From assembly GCF_022376445.1 (NCBI RefSeq), contig NW_025955010.1:62001-126000 (forward strand): DNA of 64,000 nucleotides, read 5' to 3'. The stretch's first letter is position 1; the number at the start of each line of letters is the position of its first letter. The notes under the pieces are model-generated. The model was not told the origin of the DNA. It worked only from the letters and a program-made list of their open reading frames with translations, and made no database searches. The DNA comes from Fomitopsis serialis (taxonomy: Eukaryota > Basidiomycota > Agaricomycetes > Polyporales > Fomitopsidaceae). The translations under genes were made by a program, and so were the position numbers. Positions 23,861 to 33,891 of this stretch are shown here, piece after piece.

Positions 23861-26800
23861 TCAATCCGGCTCGAGGTCGACTCGTAGGGCCGGTGATCTA
23901 CCCACTAAAAAACCCTTATATCTTGTCCAGTCTTCCGGGAGCGCAGGTTCGTCCCGTAGTATACCGTTCCACGTTGCGAGGACTAAACGCCGGTTGGTAT
24001 CGGAGTCGCCATATTTCCTCCGCACCGACTCTACGTCCTGTGAGAGTCGGCTGTTCAGAGCATATTGCAGCTTGTTCCAAACTACGGATTGACTGTGTTC
24101 CCAGCTCTCCTCTCCGGCATGTCCAATAACTCTCTCGCATCGTAGTTTCCAGATTAGGTGTACAGCTTCAGATATTAAAATCCTCCAAAGCCTCGTGGCG
24201 CCTGGGCGTATGCGTCCTTTTTTATCTTTCCATGTTCTTAGGCCAATCGAGAGGACGTCAGCCTGTGTCAGGGCCTGCCACTGAGTACCATGTATTCTCC
24301 TGCTCCATATTCTACTGACCAGGGACCATATTAGTGACTGTCCTACGGCCTCGCAGTCAAAGAGGATATGCTGTATCGTTTCGGGCAGTCCACAGCTTCC
24401 GCACTGCGCCCTGTGTTCATAGCCTTGGATCTTATTCCAGTACAGTCCGCATTTCAGTCCGCCGTGCATGACTTTCCAAAGAAAGACCGCGAAAGCCCTG
24501 CTGAAGTCCCGGTGCCGTATGCTCTTCCATATAGCACTGTATGTCAGGGGGACGCTCAAAGGTGAGTGCGTGCGAACCAATTCGAGGTTGATCTTCGTTG
24601 TGCGCCGAGCCTCGGTGTTCTTTAGCCCCAGGATACCGTGATAGGCGAGAGCCTGGGTCAAGCTGTCGAGGCGGGCTCCCGTTAGCTCGAAGCGGGGGTC
24701 AAGTTCCAGTGTCAGGGCTCGGGCCATTACGAAATTTCTTGGGGGGATCATAGACGCATCTTGACGGGCTCTCTCTAGTATAGCCCAGGTGTCTTCGTCC
24801 GTAATTTTACCGAAGGTTGTCGGTGCACAGCGCTGACGGAGGCGGTTGAGGAGTGGTCTCAGGTACGCTGCGAGGGGAGCTCTTATCCAGCCTTTGGCCT
24901 CCCAGATGGGGGCTCGCTCAAAGACGAGGGTTGTCAGCACATTATTAGTGCTCAGGATGCAGAGTGGTGCATCAAGTGGGGTCAGTGGGACCGCGTATAG
25001 TGCGGCTAGTAGTTCCCCTGGTGGGTGCACGTCCGTATCAAGGTTAGCATTGTGGTCCACCAGTCCATTCCGTGGATCTCTGACGCCAAAGAAAGCGGCG
25101 GAGGTGAGTTCTTCGTTCCTAGAGGCTATGTTCGGCTCATTCGGTTTAGGTGTTGGCCTGAAAATGAGGACCGTTGTGGCTTCATCTGCAACTAGTCGTC
25201 CTGGACGCTTACGTATGGCCGGTGGGTCGGAGATCGTACTTGGGGCGACGAAGGCACGGAAGGTTTCCGATATGTTCCCATTCGATGTAACCGACGGGTC
25301 AAAGGTGAGGCGATCTCCATCCTCTAGGATCGCTTCACCATTCTTTTCGAGACGTCTACTCGTCAGAGTAAGTCCATCCTTTGCGTCAGGAAAGAGGGGG
25401 TTCCATTTTGGCAGAATCTCGCTGAGGATACGGAAGGCGGCGATCCTGCAGGTCGCCGGGTGTTTACATCCTCTGGCTCGCAGCTCTGCGCACTCTATGC
25501 AGTCACATTCATTATCTTCCCACAATGTTGTCGGTGTTTGCGGGGCGTCGCCGCAGGACGATCTTGTGGCCGCCAAGAGGTCCGAGATCACCACTACACT
25601 GTGGTGGTCACGCAGGCAATCTCCTACTTTAGTGTTATTGAGTCGTCGAAGTGCCTTGGTAGCTCCGATGTGGTACCAGGCTGGCAGCTGCTTCTTTAAA
25701 GATGAGTCCACTTTGATAGCTTCAAGGTTAACATTAAATCGTTTTCCAGCGGTCAGCATCCGCCTAATGTATAGCGGGAGTTTAGAGTTTGCGCCAAGTG
25801 CCGGGTCCCAATTTTGCAGGTATGTGTTTACCTGTGCTTTTGGTCGGATCTCCCCTGTGGTGCGTTTGGCGTGTTTATTGATGATTGCATCCATGGCATA
25901 GGCCCAGACCGGGCGGTCGTCTGTCAGCGTTAGGTAGCGTTTCAGCCACATGAGGTCTATCGCGTCATTTCTTGCCTCGATGTCTAGTAGACCAAGGCCG
26001 CCGTCTTCCACGGGGATATGTAGGGTGGCCGTATTGATCGGTGGTATACTCCCCGAGTTCCAGACGAAGGTGCGTATCATTTTCTTCAGTTCAGTTTCCA
26101 CGGACTTGGGCATGCCCTGGACCACCGTCAGGTACTGGGAAATCCCGCCGGGTCCCATTTGGACGATATGTCTTCGTCCGATCATGGACGGTCTACACTG
26201 GCCCCATCTTTTCAAGAAGCTCCTGATTTTAGTCAGGGCAGGAGTCCACACGGCCACTTGCTCAACATGATTCCCTACCCATGCTCCCAAGATACGAATG
26301 GGTTCCCCGTCTGTCGCTATTCGCACGTCGGGGGGGATTGGGCTCGAGCTGGCGTCATCGGGGTCCAGCTTGCGTGACAAGGTTACTGACAGCCTATATT
26401 CCGGTGAGCCTACCGGCATTACCTCTGTTTTCCCGTTGTTGAATTTTGCTCTGGAGGCCGTACACCACCTGTTCAGGATGTCCCACAGTCCTGTCCAGTC
26501 ATCGCGCTTGGATAAGAAGGCGGATGTATCGTCCGCGAATAGTTTTGTGATCAGGCGATCGGCCGCGCCTGGGATGCGGAAGCCGTTCAGGGTCGACTTA
26601 CGTAGGAGTATTGCGAGGGGTTCGATGGCGATGTCAAACAACAGACAGGAGAGCGGGTCGCCCTGCCGCACACCTCTTACGACGTCGAAAAAGCCGCTGC
26701 TTTCGCCATTTAGGACAATCTTTGTCCTTGCCGCCACATACAGGACACGAACTTTTGCAATGAAGCCCATGGGTAGGCCGAAAGCCTCTAAGGTCTTCCA

Positions 26801-29038
26801 GAGGTACGCGTGGTCTATTTTGTCGTACGCTTTCTCTTGGTCGAGGGCGACTATTACACCATCTTCCTCAGTTGCTTCTGCATAATCGACTAGGACCCGG
26901 CACGTCTGTGTCTGGTCCTCAATATGTCGGCCGGGGACGAAGCCCGCCTGGTCCCTGTGGATTAGCTTGGCGGCTACTTGGCCCAAGCGGGAGGTGAGTG
27001 TCCTGGTGTACAACTTGTAATCTGAGTTCAGGAGCGTGATCGGTCTGTAATTTGCTATTTCTCTCCTGTCTCCCTTTTTGTAGATCGGGCACATCCATCC
27101 GTCCGTGAATCCGCCATCCGGGGAGGGGCCATTTCTTTCTATATCAGCGTATACTAGGGTTAGATACTCAAGGCTATCAAACACGCCCTCTTTTGTACTA
27201 CCGTTCATTAGCGTACTCCAGAATTCATATGGAATTCCGTCTAGACCTGGGGCCCGTCCCGATTGAGCCTTGCGTAGTGCATCTTTCACTTCCGCTTTGT
27301 AGACGCCATCCTTCAGCATCACGCCGTCCTCATCTGTCAGGGTGTGGGTCACTTGTCCTAGGATGTGTTCGGCTTCCCTCATCTGTGCATCCTGCGAGAA
27401 GCCAGGCGCGTCTACAAACTGAGCTGATTCATGGTAGTCCCGTGCTAACGCTGCCATTTTGTTGGACCTAGCCTCAAACAGTGGTGGGGTTGTGTCGGGT
27501 ACCCGTAGGTTGTAGATCACGTCTCTCGGTGTTTTCTCCCTGTTGATCCGGGACCAGTATTTAGACACTCTCTCCGCGTTTAATACGTATCGGGCTGTTG
27601 TGGTGAGCTTAGAGAATGTTTGTCGTTTCTTCTCCAAATCGTGGACCCTGTCGTGCAGTATCGCAGCGTCCGTCTGTAGGTCGCCGGAGGTCTGGTACGT
27701 ATCACAGCCCTCGACTTCCTGTATGTGGGCTCGTAAGCGGTTTATTTCGGCCTTTAGCTTCGGGGACTTGCGTTTGGCTCGATCTTGAGCTAGTTTCTTC
27801 ACTCCGTCCTTGAACAATTTGTGTAGGTGCTGGATTCTCGAGTGGCCTCGGTACGCGTCATCTCGTTCTGTGTCTTTCATCTCTTTAATGGTTTCGATTC
27901 CTAAGGTTCGCGCTTGATTCATAAAGACGTCATCTTCCGTAAGATGGACCGGCATCGCCCACCGTCCCTTGCCGATGAACGGTGTGTTCGCCGTGTTAAG
28001 TTTGGTGCTTACGAGCCTATGATCTGTAGGTACCCCGGTCGTCCTAATAGTCCAGGAATGAGAGGTTCGAATCAGGGGGTCGGAGGTGTATATGCGGTCT
28101 AGGCGTGATCTCGACATGCTGCCTCTTTGCGGGTACGTGTAGTCCTTCATGTGCGGTTCCGACAGGCGCCACCCATCATACAGGTCGAGATGCCTAGTAA
28201 AGTCTCGCAGGGCAGCCACTGCGGGGGCGGAATCCTCTCTCGCCGGCAGCCTATCTATGGCTTCCTCGACTAGGTTGAAGTCACCGGTAATTACGTCAGG
28301 CTTCTTGAATCGTCCCTTTTCTGCCATGCTTCGTAGCCTGGTCCAGAAGGCTGCGTTCTCTGTCGGTGAGTTGGGCGCATATACGTTTAGTATAGTGATG
28401 TATTTATCTGCATGCCAGTGCATGGTCAGCAGTATAGCCCGCCCGGGTATTAGCTCCTGGAAAGCTACGCCAGACACGTCCACTAGTTCCCGGTTCAGTA
28501 TCACGGCAACTCCCTGGACGGTTGTGGACGACGTTGACCCGGAGTTCCATATACGTATTCGTCGTCCGTATAGCTCGTGTATCGTATCCAGATGCGTTTG
28601 GTCGAGGTGCGTTTCCTGTAGGCACAGGACACCTAGGCGTTCCTCGCGTAGTAGTTGGTTTATGGCATTCCACTTATGGTCTCGAGGCCCGCTCAGGGGG
28701 CCCCTGCCGTTGACATTTAGGCTGCCAATATGAAGACTCGCTTTGGTCTTTCTTCCGGAGGGGACATTTCGTCCTGCCGGGACACGCTGAGCCGTCTCCG
28801 CGGCGTCTTGTGTGGGGGGAAGAGTGACGCAGCCCTCCGTGCTTCCCTGCTCGTCATCTTCTCGTGACGATGCACTACGTAGGGCGGCCCCGTCGCCAGG
28901 ACCCTCTGCTCGATCATTGAACCCGATGCGGGCGGGGGACACTCCGGGATCTCTCGGGCGGAGGGGAGATGTACCAGTTGTTGTGTTTCCATCCGTGTAT
29001 GTGTTATCAATGTAGTTTGTAGCCGTTGATGTACGCAC
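23861..29038 (-). CDS. LINE ORF2: APE endonuclease, reverse transcriptase, RNase H-like remnant, zinc finger (1725 aa)
   Basis: Domains by residue: exonuclease/endonuclease/phosphatase fold about 101-345 (LNVNG 107-111, QETHL 141-145, GDFN 252-255, SRLDRIY 311-317, TDHRLV 338-343), coiled-coil basic linker 400-500, reverse transcriptase about 590-870 (GLDGIPYEFW, YRPITLLNSDYKL, QAGFVPGR, ALDQEKAYDKIDH, GVRQGDPLSCLLF and catalytic FADD at 834-837). Next are a Cys cluster C1178-x-C1180-x2-C1183 with C1191, H1193 and C1197, an RNase H-like region about 1285-1430 lacking the acidic residues, and a C-terminal CCHC zinc finger C1546-x2-C1549-x7-H1557-x4-C1562 like zf-RVT of L1/Tx1-type elements. 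No stop or frameshift over 5.2 kb. Nicking and copying at the target site is known for the family. Confidence 0.95.
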   Translation of the reverse strand: MRTSTATNYIDNTYTDGNTTTGTSPLRPRDPGVSPARIGFNDRAEGPGDGAALRSASSREDDEQGSTEGCVTLPPTQDAAETAQRVPAGRNVPSGRKTKASLHIGSLNVNGRGPLSGPRDHKWNAINQLLREERLGVLCLQETHLDQTHLDTIHELYGRRIRIWNSGSTSSTTVQGVAVILNRELVDVSGVAFQELIPGRAILLTMHWHADKYITILNVYAPNSPTENAAFWTRLRSMAEKGRFKKPDVITGDFNLVEEAIDRLPAREDSAPAVAALRDFTRHLDLYDGWRLSEPHMKDYTYPQRGSMSRSRLDRIYTSDPLIRTSHSWTIRTTGVPTDHRLVSTKLNTANTPFIGKGRWAMPVHLTEDDVFMNQARTLGIETIKEMKDTERDDAYRGHSRIQHLHKLFKDGVKKLAQDRAKRKSPKLKAEINRLRAHIQEVEGCDTYQTSGDLQTDAAILHDRVHDLEKKRQTFSKLTTTARYVLNAERVSKYWSRINREKTPRDVIYNLRVPDTTPPLFEARSNKMAALARDYHESAQFVDAPGFSQDAQMREAEHILGQVTHTLTDEDGVMLKDGVYKAEVKDALRKAQSGRAPGLDGIPYEFWSTLMNGSTKEGVFDSLEYLTLVYADIERNGPSPDGGFTDGWMCPIYKKGDRREIANYRPITLLNSDYKLYTRTLTSRLGQVAAKLIHRDQAGFVPGRHIEDQTQTCRVLVDYAEATEEDGVIVALDQEKAYDKIDHAYLWKTLEAFGLPMGFIAKVRVLYVAARTKIVLNGESSGFFDVVRGVRQGDPLSCLLFDIAIEPLAILLRKSTLNGFRIPGAADRLITKLFADDTSAFLSKRDDWTGLWDILNRWCTASRAKFNNGKTEVMPVGSPEYRLSVTLSRKLDPDDASSSPIPPDVRIATDGEPIRILGAWVGNHVEQVAVWTPALTKIRSFLKRWGQCRPSMIGRRHIVQMGPGGISQYLTVVQGMPKSVETELKKMIRTFVWNSGSIPPINTATLHIPVEDGGLGLLDIEARNDAIDLMWLKRYLTLTDDRPVWAYAMDAIINKHAKRTTGEIRPKAQVNTYLQNWDPALGANSKLPLYIRRMLTAGKRFNVNLEAIKVDSSLKKQLPAWYHIGATKALRRLNNTKVGDCLRDHHSVVVISDLLAATRSSCGDAPQTPTTLWEDNECDCIECAELRARGCKHPATCRIAAFRILSEILPKWNPLFPDAKDGLTLTSRRLEKNGEAILEDGDRLTFDPSVTSNGNISETFRAFVAPSTISDPPAIRKRPGRLVADEATTVLIFRPTPKPNEPNIASRNEELTSAAFFGVRDPRNGLVDHNANLDTDVHPPGELLAALYAVPLTPLDAPLCILSTNNVLTTLVFERAPIWEAKGWIRAPLAAYLRPLLNRLRQRCAPTTFGKITDEDTWAILERARQDASMIPPRNFVMARALTLELDPRFELTGARLDSLTQALAYHGILGLKNTEARRTTKINLELVRTHSPLSVPLTYSAIWKSIRHRDFSRAFAVFLWKVMHGGLKCGLYWNKIQGYEHRAQCGSCGLPETIQHILFDCEAVGQSLIWSLVSRIWSRRIHGTQWQALTQADVLSIGLRTWKDKKGRIRPGATRLWRILISEAVHLIWKLRCERVIGHAGEESWEHSQSVVWNKLQYALNSRLSQDVESVRRKYGDSDTNRRLVLATWNGILRDEPALPEDWTRYKGFLVGRSPALRVDLEPD

Positions 29039-29413
29039 CCTAGCTACAACGATCCACTAGGGGCGAGGAGCGCTCCTGGCTCCTTCAGGAGACATGCTGT
29101 CGTTCAGCTTGACTTCTCAGTCCGGACAAGTCTAAGAGTGCCCGTACAAAACAATAGCACGCTACAGCGGTTCCCAGGCTTTCCTGTCCCAACATGGTCA
29201 GTATATTTGGGCCCGGGCCTGCTGTGCGCTTCCAGACTTAACGACAGTAGTAGTGTGATGTTACTGTCCGGGGGGAAACCCTCGCAAGTGAGTACGCAAG
29301 AGCAAGATATTCATTCGCTAGTATCAGAGCGTGTACAGAGCAAGAATAGGGGGGACGTGATATCATGCGTTACAGGTAGATGGGAAGTGCACAGTATATA
29401 GTAAGCTGGACGT

Positions 29414-30946
29414 TTAGACAGTGCCCGTTCTCTGTTGCCCGCTAGAGTCACCGTTGCGACGACCGCGCCCATTACCTCTGCCGCGACCGCCTCGTCCGCC
29501 ACGTCCTCCTCTGCCTCCACGGCCGCGTTGGTCTTGGTTCTGCGCCCGCCTGTCAGCTGCCAGTGCGTCGCGCACATCGTCGAGGGAGGGGCCGTTCCAA
29601 CCGGGAGTCGATGGGATGGTGCAGGCGTGCGTCGGATGATCGATTGAGTGACAGAATAGGCAGTAGAAGTTGCGTGTGATCAGCTCGGGGGGACCTGCGT
29701 ATGGACCTCCAAAAGTGAAGTTGCGAACGCGCTCACGGAAATTCTGCCATTCGCCAGCGTCCGCCGTCGGAGATTCCATATAGAGAAGCGCAACAGGCTC
29801 CTCTTCGTCGTCCCGGGAGTCGCGGATGGAGATTTTCCTGACTCTGATTGAGTTCAGAATGAAGTTGTGAGCGTCGTCGACCGTGAGATGGCGCCAGCGT
29901 CCGCCGGTGCTGATATCTATCGTCAGGAGCGCGCGTACATACTCCCACATAGTCTTGGTCATCATTCCTTTCTTGAACTCCTTCGCCATGCCTTCCTCCG
30001 ACGTCTTGCCGAGTCGTTCCGGGTGCAGGAAGCCGGCCATGAAGGTTGACGGAGCGGGTTCGGGGGATATGATTCCGAACGTGCCTCCCGATGTAGAGAC
30101 CCAGCCCTCGCGTATAAGCCGGTCGCGCTGGCTCACCGTCAGGTTTCCAACGCGGTAGCACAGGGGGCTAGAATTCGGTTTCGTGGGGGGAGTAGCAGCG
30201 ATGGGTTGGGTGATAGTCGAGGTAGGAACCCGCAGGGCGGTGCGCAGGATGTCGTCAGCGGCGCAGAGGCGTCCGAAATTTCCGCGGTCATGAGCGCCCC
30301 GGCCAGGGAAGTGGATGTATACGTGCATATCTTCCGCTCTCCGCCACTCCTCCGCTTGCGTAGCGAGCACGTTGCGGAAGGGTAGGTCCATATCGGCGCT
30401 CTGAATGAGGGGCCATCCACCGTGAGGCGGTCGCGTCATCATCGCCGACTGCGATGGGCCTTGTGCCGGTGCTAGAGGCTGGACCGGACCGGCGGGGACG
30501 AGACCAGCGGGTGCGGGACCGGCATGAACAGGATTGGCAGGTGCGGGGTCAGCGGGGAAGATCGGAAAGGGGCCCGGGGCGTAGTGAACGGGGTGGGGGT
30601 GTATCGACGAGGGCGAGCGGGGCCTCCGAGGTCCGAAAAGGTCATCAGCTTCTCGGTGCAGGTTGGCGGCCGGTGCCGGCGCTGGCGAGAGGCGGGCAGG
30701 GCGGTGGGAGACGGAGTGCGAGGCGCGACTGGCCGCCTCGACGTCCCGCATGCGACGGCCTAGTATGAAGACTATGGGTGAGTTTACGTCTCCCTGCCGC
30801 ACGGATGGGCACGCACTCAAGTCGTTGTCGTCCTCATCCACGTCCTCGCCCCAGCGTTGAGGCGGTCGGCTCGAGTCTCGCTGCCTGGAGGGGCCGGCCT
30901 GTGCTTGTGGTGGTCCGTGCGCAAAGGTAGTCGTCTCTGCGTACAT
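29414..30946 (-). CDS. LINE ORF1: gag-like RNA-binding protein with CCHC knuckle and RGG tail (510 aa)
   Basis: Intact 510-codon ORF starting MYAETTTFAHGPP. The N-terminal 170 residues are Pro/Ala/Arg-rich and look disordered. A folded middle part (about 175-425) includes DMHVYIHFPGRG, LTVSQRDRLIREGWVSTSGG and TKTMWEYVRALLTID. A zinc knuckle follows: C429-x2-C432-x4-H437-x4-C442. The C-terminus is a run of RGG/GRG repeats (about 474-497). A knuckle plus RGG tail indicates nucleic-acid binding, so it fits the ribonucleoprotein role of LINE ORF1 proteins. It precedes ORF2 by 375 nt. I do not recognise the middle region as a named domain. Confidence 0.85.
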   Translation of the reverse strand: MYAETTTFAHGPPQAQAGPSRQRDSSRPPQRWGEDVDEDDNDLSACPSVRQGDVNSPIVFILGRRMRDVEAASRASHSVSHRPARLSPAPAPAANLHREADDLFGPRRPRSPSSIHPHPVHYAPGPFPIFPADPAPANPVHAGPAPAGLVPAGPVQPLAPAQGPSQSAMMTRPPHGGWPLIQSADMDLPFRNVLATQAEEWRRAEDMHVYIHFPGRGAHDRGNFGRLCAADDILRTALRVPTSTITQPIAATPPTKPNSSPLCYRVGNLTVSQRDRLIREGWVSTSGGTFGIISPEPAPSTFMAGFLHPERLGKTSEEGMAKEFKKGMMTKTMWEYVRALLTIDISTGGRWRHLTVDDAHNFILNSIRVRKISIRDSRDDEEEPVALLYMESPTADAGEWQNFRERVRNFTFGGPYAGPPELITRNFYCLFCHSIDHPTHACTIPSTPGWNGPSLDDVRDALAADRRAQNQDQRGRGGRGGRGGRGGRGRGNGRGRRNGDSSGQQRTGTV

Positions 30947-31013
30947 GTCTATCTTTAAGAATTAGCTCATTGTGTGGGTAGGTATAGCTCGCATTCATAC
31001 CGTCTATGTCACC

Positions 31014-32194
31014 CTCATGCAGAACAGTGCTGCGCTTTAGGTAGGTGTAGGCGTGCTCGGGGTTGTTCGCGTGGAGTCTCTGGGAGGTGTAGGAGCCGTC
31101 TGACGCCCGACGGGCGTAGGTGAAACCTGGGTGTTCTTCTACGTGCTGGCGAACGAGGGTGATACGTTGATCAGGGTATTAGCGGTGTAGTACATAGAGG
31201 CAGAGCGAAGGGATACTAACCCGCTGAGCCTCCAACTCGTTGTCGGATTTAGAGGTCTGCTCGAGCATGATGAAGTCGTGTTCTTCCGCGTCAGACGTAG
31301 TGACTGCTGGTGGGTCGATCCGGTCCTCGGGGGCCAATCGTATTGCGGAGGGCCCATTACGTTGCCTATGTCGACCACATAAACTGACTGCTGGGCGGGT
31401 CCGACAGGCGTCGGCGCGTCCTGGGTGCGTGCTATTGTGCCTGCCATCGCATTGTCGCCGTCGATATCGGTGGAGACGCGGCGTCTCTTCCTCGCATCGC
31501 TGGCTGAGCGTTGGGAGGTGGTAGTTGTCGGTGGGGCGTCAGGGTTGACAGGAGGGATCGAGCTCGGCAGCCCTTTTCCAACAACTGCAGGCGCCTTACC
31601 GGCCGCTTTCGCGCTCTTCTTGGATCGTTGTTTTTTGTTTTTGATCTTGGCGACAACTTGCTGCTTGTCCGAGCGAGCGCGCCGGAGAGCCAACGCGTCG
31701 AGCTCGAGATCTTCCTCTTCTAAGAATACATGTTAGGCAGCCTATGGGATAGAGCACTATGCGGGCGCGACAGTAGACATACCCTTTATGACAACCTCAT
31801 GGTTCGTCTCATCAACGTCTATCACTTCGTGCTGCACCGATTTGACGGCTGAGGGGCCTTCGCCTTGGGCAGCCGTACCACGCTGCGAGGGCGCGGTCAT
31901 TCGCAGATCGTCTTTCTTCAGAGCGAGGAGGGCCGGAGGCGACGTAGGACGGGACGCCATGCTTGCGTAAGAAACGCCGGTACGGTCCGTCGGCGAGACT
32001 GCCCTAGGGGAGACCCAGGGGTTGGCGACGCCCGAGGAGAGGGGCTCAGCGTTGACTCGCTTGTTGGGAGACTTAACAAGTGAGGCGGCGCGCAGGCGGG
32101 CGATCGACGGGTCGACTTCGCTACTGTCGGGGAGTTTAGGAGACCCATTGTTCGCGAGAAGAGCAGGGGAGACCGGGCGAGAGGGCTGGTGCAT
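31014..32194 (-). CDS. LINE upstream ORF (here ORF0), basic nuclear-type protein, possibly intron-bearing
   Basis: The reading starts MHQPSRPVSPALLANN at 32194 and runs open to VDETNHEVVIKG. There a GTATGT...TTAG interval of about 60 nt has fungal intron form and joins in phase to EEEDLELDALALRRARSDKQ. Lys/Arg stretches (KIKNKKQRSKKSAKAAGK, ARKRRRV) look like nuclear localisation signals. Near 31350 the frame slips, and one more C in a CCC run continues it into HDFIMLEQTSKSDNELEAQR. A second GTTAGT...CCAG interval (about 75 nt) joins in phase to HVEEHPGFTYARRASDGSYT and KRSTVLHEGDIDG. It may continue to, or be separate from, ORF1. No family recognised. Introns inside a retroelement would be unusual, so the model is uncertain. 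Confidence 0.5.
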
Positions 32195-32800
32195 GTTGGC
32201 TGTCGAGCTGCGATGGTTGCCAGATATCTAGAGTTGGGGATGGCTGTGAGCGTAGCCTCAGAGTTCCTTTTATCCTCATGGCTAGCTCATGGCGAGCGCC
32301 GCTCTCGCAGTTGTCAGGATGCTGTGATGGTGCGGGAAAAGAACATCTAGGGCCTTCCTTCTCGCGGTTGTCAGAGGTGGTGGCGTGTTGGCTGCGCTTC
32401 TCGCGGAAATCGGTCTGGTGTGTTGCCTTCCTACTGTGCGTCTTTCGCTAGGTAATTTGATGCGCGTACTTGCGCGCGTACGCCTTCGCGTTGTTCCTGG
32501 TGGACCCGGTGAGGCGTCTCCGTGCGGGAGGAGTCAGGAGAGCGGTAGTGGGGTCCAGATGTTTGATAACCAGCGTACGGTTCGAAATGAGAACCATCTA
32601 AAATGTGTATCGCCTGTGGGGACTGGGCTGGTGTTGGTGTAGTCCTTCTCTGTCAGTCTCTCGTACCCTTTTTCTGGGCCGCGTTGCTCTTGGACTCCTA
32701 TATTTGTTCCCTTTCCAAGTCGACGTAGGTAGCATGGATGCTCTGCTAGTCGTGTACACGTCTTGGCCGTCTGGGGCTTGGTGATCGCTACACGCTACCG

Positions 32801-33247
32801 TTAGCAAGTCGACAGGTTGGAGCGGGGGTCTAGCTCCATGCAGCCGCTGGCCGTGTTCTCGCTCCAGTGTGGTCCTACGTAGCAACGCGTGTCCGTGGTG
32901 CCTCGGGGACGTTCGTATCGTGGGTTTCCTCGTTCAGGGTACATCCAGTGCATGCGGGATTTCGTACTCATTGCATGGTCGGCTGAAGGGGCCATGTCCC
33001 ATATTGGCTGCGCCTGCTCCTGAGCGGTACTGGTCTCCCTGCCCGATTGACAGGTCTTCAATCTCCGCGGCGCTTGTGTCGTGTTCGTTTGATCTTTTGA
33101 TCGGGGTCTTGGAGGGCGCGATATGTACCCTGTCGCGCGGGCTCTGTGGAGGCAAAGCCTCCGCTGTCGAGATCTGCCGCGCGGCAGTGCCTGGCGGCGT
33201 CTGCCCCGGGTCGCTTTGTTCCGGTTTAGGGCGGTCTTCTCCTCCAC
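32801..33247 (-). CDS. Possible small basic ORF in LINE 5' region
   Basis: A 148-codon open frame starting MEEKTALNRNKATRGRRRQ, rich in Arg, Thr and Gln. No domain is recognised. It lies between the 33892-34464 ORF and ORF0 in the same direction. Length and position are the only support, and it may be chance in GC-rich sequence. Confidence 0.25.
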   Translation of the reverse strand: MEEKTALNRNKATRGRRRQALPRGRSRQRRLCLHRARATGYISRPPRPRSKDQTNTTQAPRRLKTCQSGRETSTAQEQAQPIWDMAPSADHAMSTKSRMHWMYPERGNPRYERPRGTTDTRCYVGPHWSENTASGCMELDPRSNLSTC

Positions 33248-33674
33248 AGTGCGTTTGTATTTTCCTGTTCAGCGAGTTGTCTGTAGACAGAGAGTCCTCG
33301 TACCTGTGTCGTAGGAGCTGGTAGGGGAAATGCCCGGTCTACGCGAGGTGGTGTCGGCGTTGGTGGGCGCGATGGTTTACGCGCTGGTGTAGGAAAGGCG
33401 TATGCGTTGTGGCTAGATGTGTTAATGTCGTCTTGCTCCAGAACCTGGGAAGGGAATCCTTCCGTTACGGCTCTCGTTCCGTTCTAGCGCTACACGGTTT
33501 GTTTCATAGTGTCATCGCTGTGTTGATAGTGTGGCTGACAACGTCAAGGGTGCGTAGTGTAGCTTGGAATTCACTTGCTGGTAGGCGAGTGTGCTATCCC
33601 TACCGTTCATGCATAGGGTAGGGTCTGGCGGTGCTCGAATACAGTCCCCGTCTGGCGGAGTTCAGCCGGGATGC

Positions 33675-33881
33675 TCATAGATGTTGGCGACTTGTCGCAG
33701 GTGAGTTGGTGGGCAGGCAAACTCGTTCGACAGATCTTTCGGAAGCAATACGGTACATCAAACATTCCTGATCGATTCCTATTTTAGGGGTTGGCTCCGA
33801 GCGCGCCCGTTTCTCCGCGTCGATCGCACTCCGTTGTGCGGTTAAGGGGTTGTGGGGTCTCGCCATGTCGGGCGTCTTCAT
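33675..33881 (-). CDS. Possible short ORF directly after the 190-aa LINE ORF
   Basis: A 68-codon frame starting MKTPDMARPHNPLTAQ, with its ATG about 10 nt after the stop of the preceding ORF, which would suit stop-restart translation. No domain recognised. Confidence 0.22.
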   Translation of the reverse strand: MKTPDMARPHNPLTAQRSAIDAEKRARSEPTPKIGIDQECLMYRIASERSVERVCLPTNSPATSRQHL

Positions 33882-33891
33882 CTATCGTGCC

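Noticed and set aside
24846..25901. 351-aa plus-strand ORF inside the LINE
   Set aside because: It is antisense to ORF2, with composition explained by the complement of its codons and no motif of its own.
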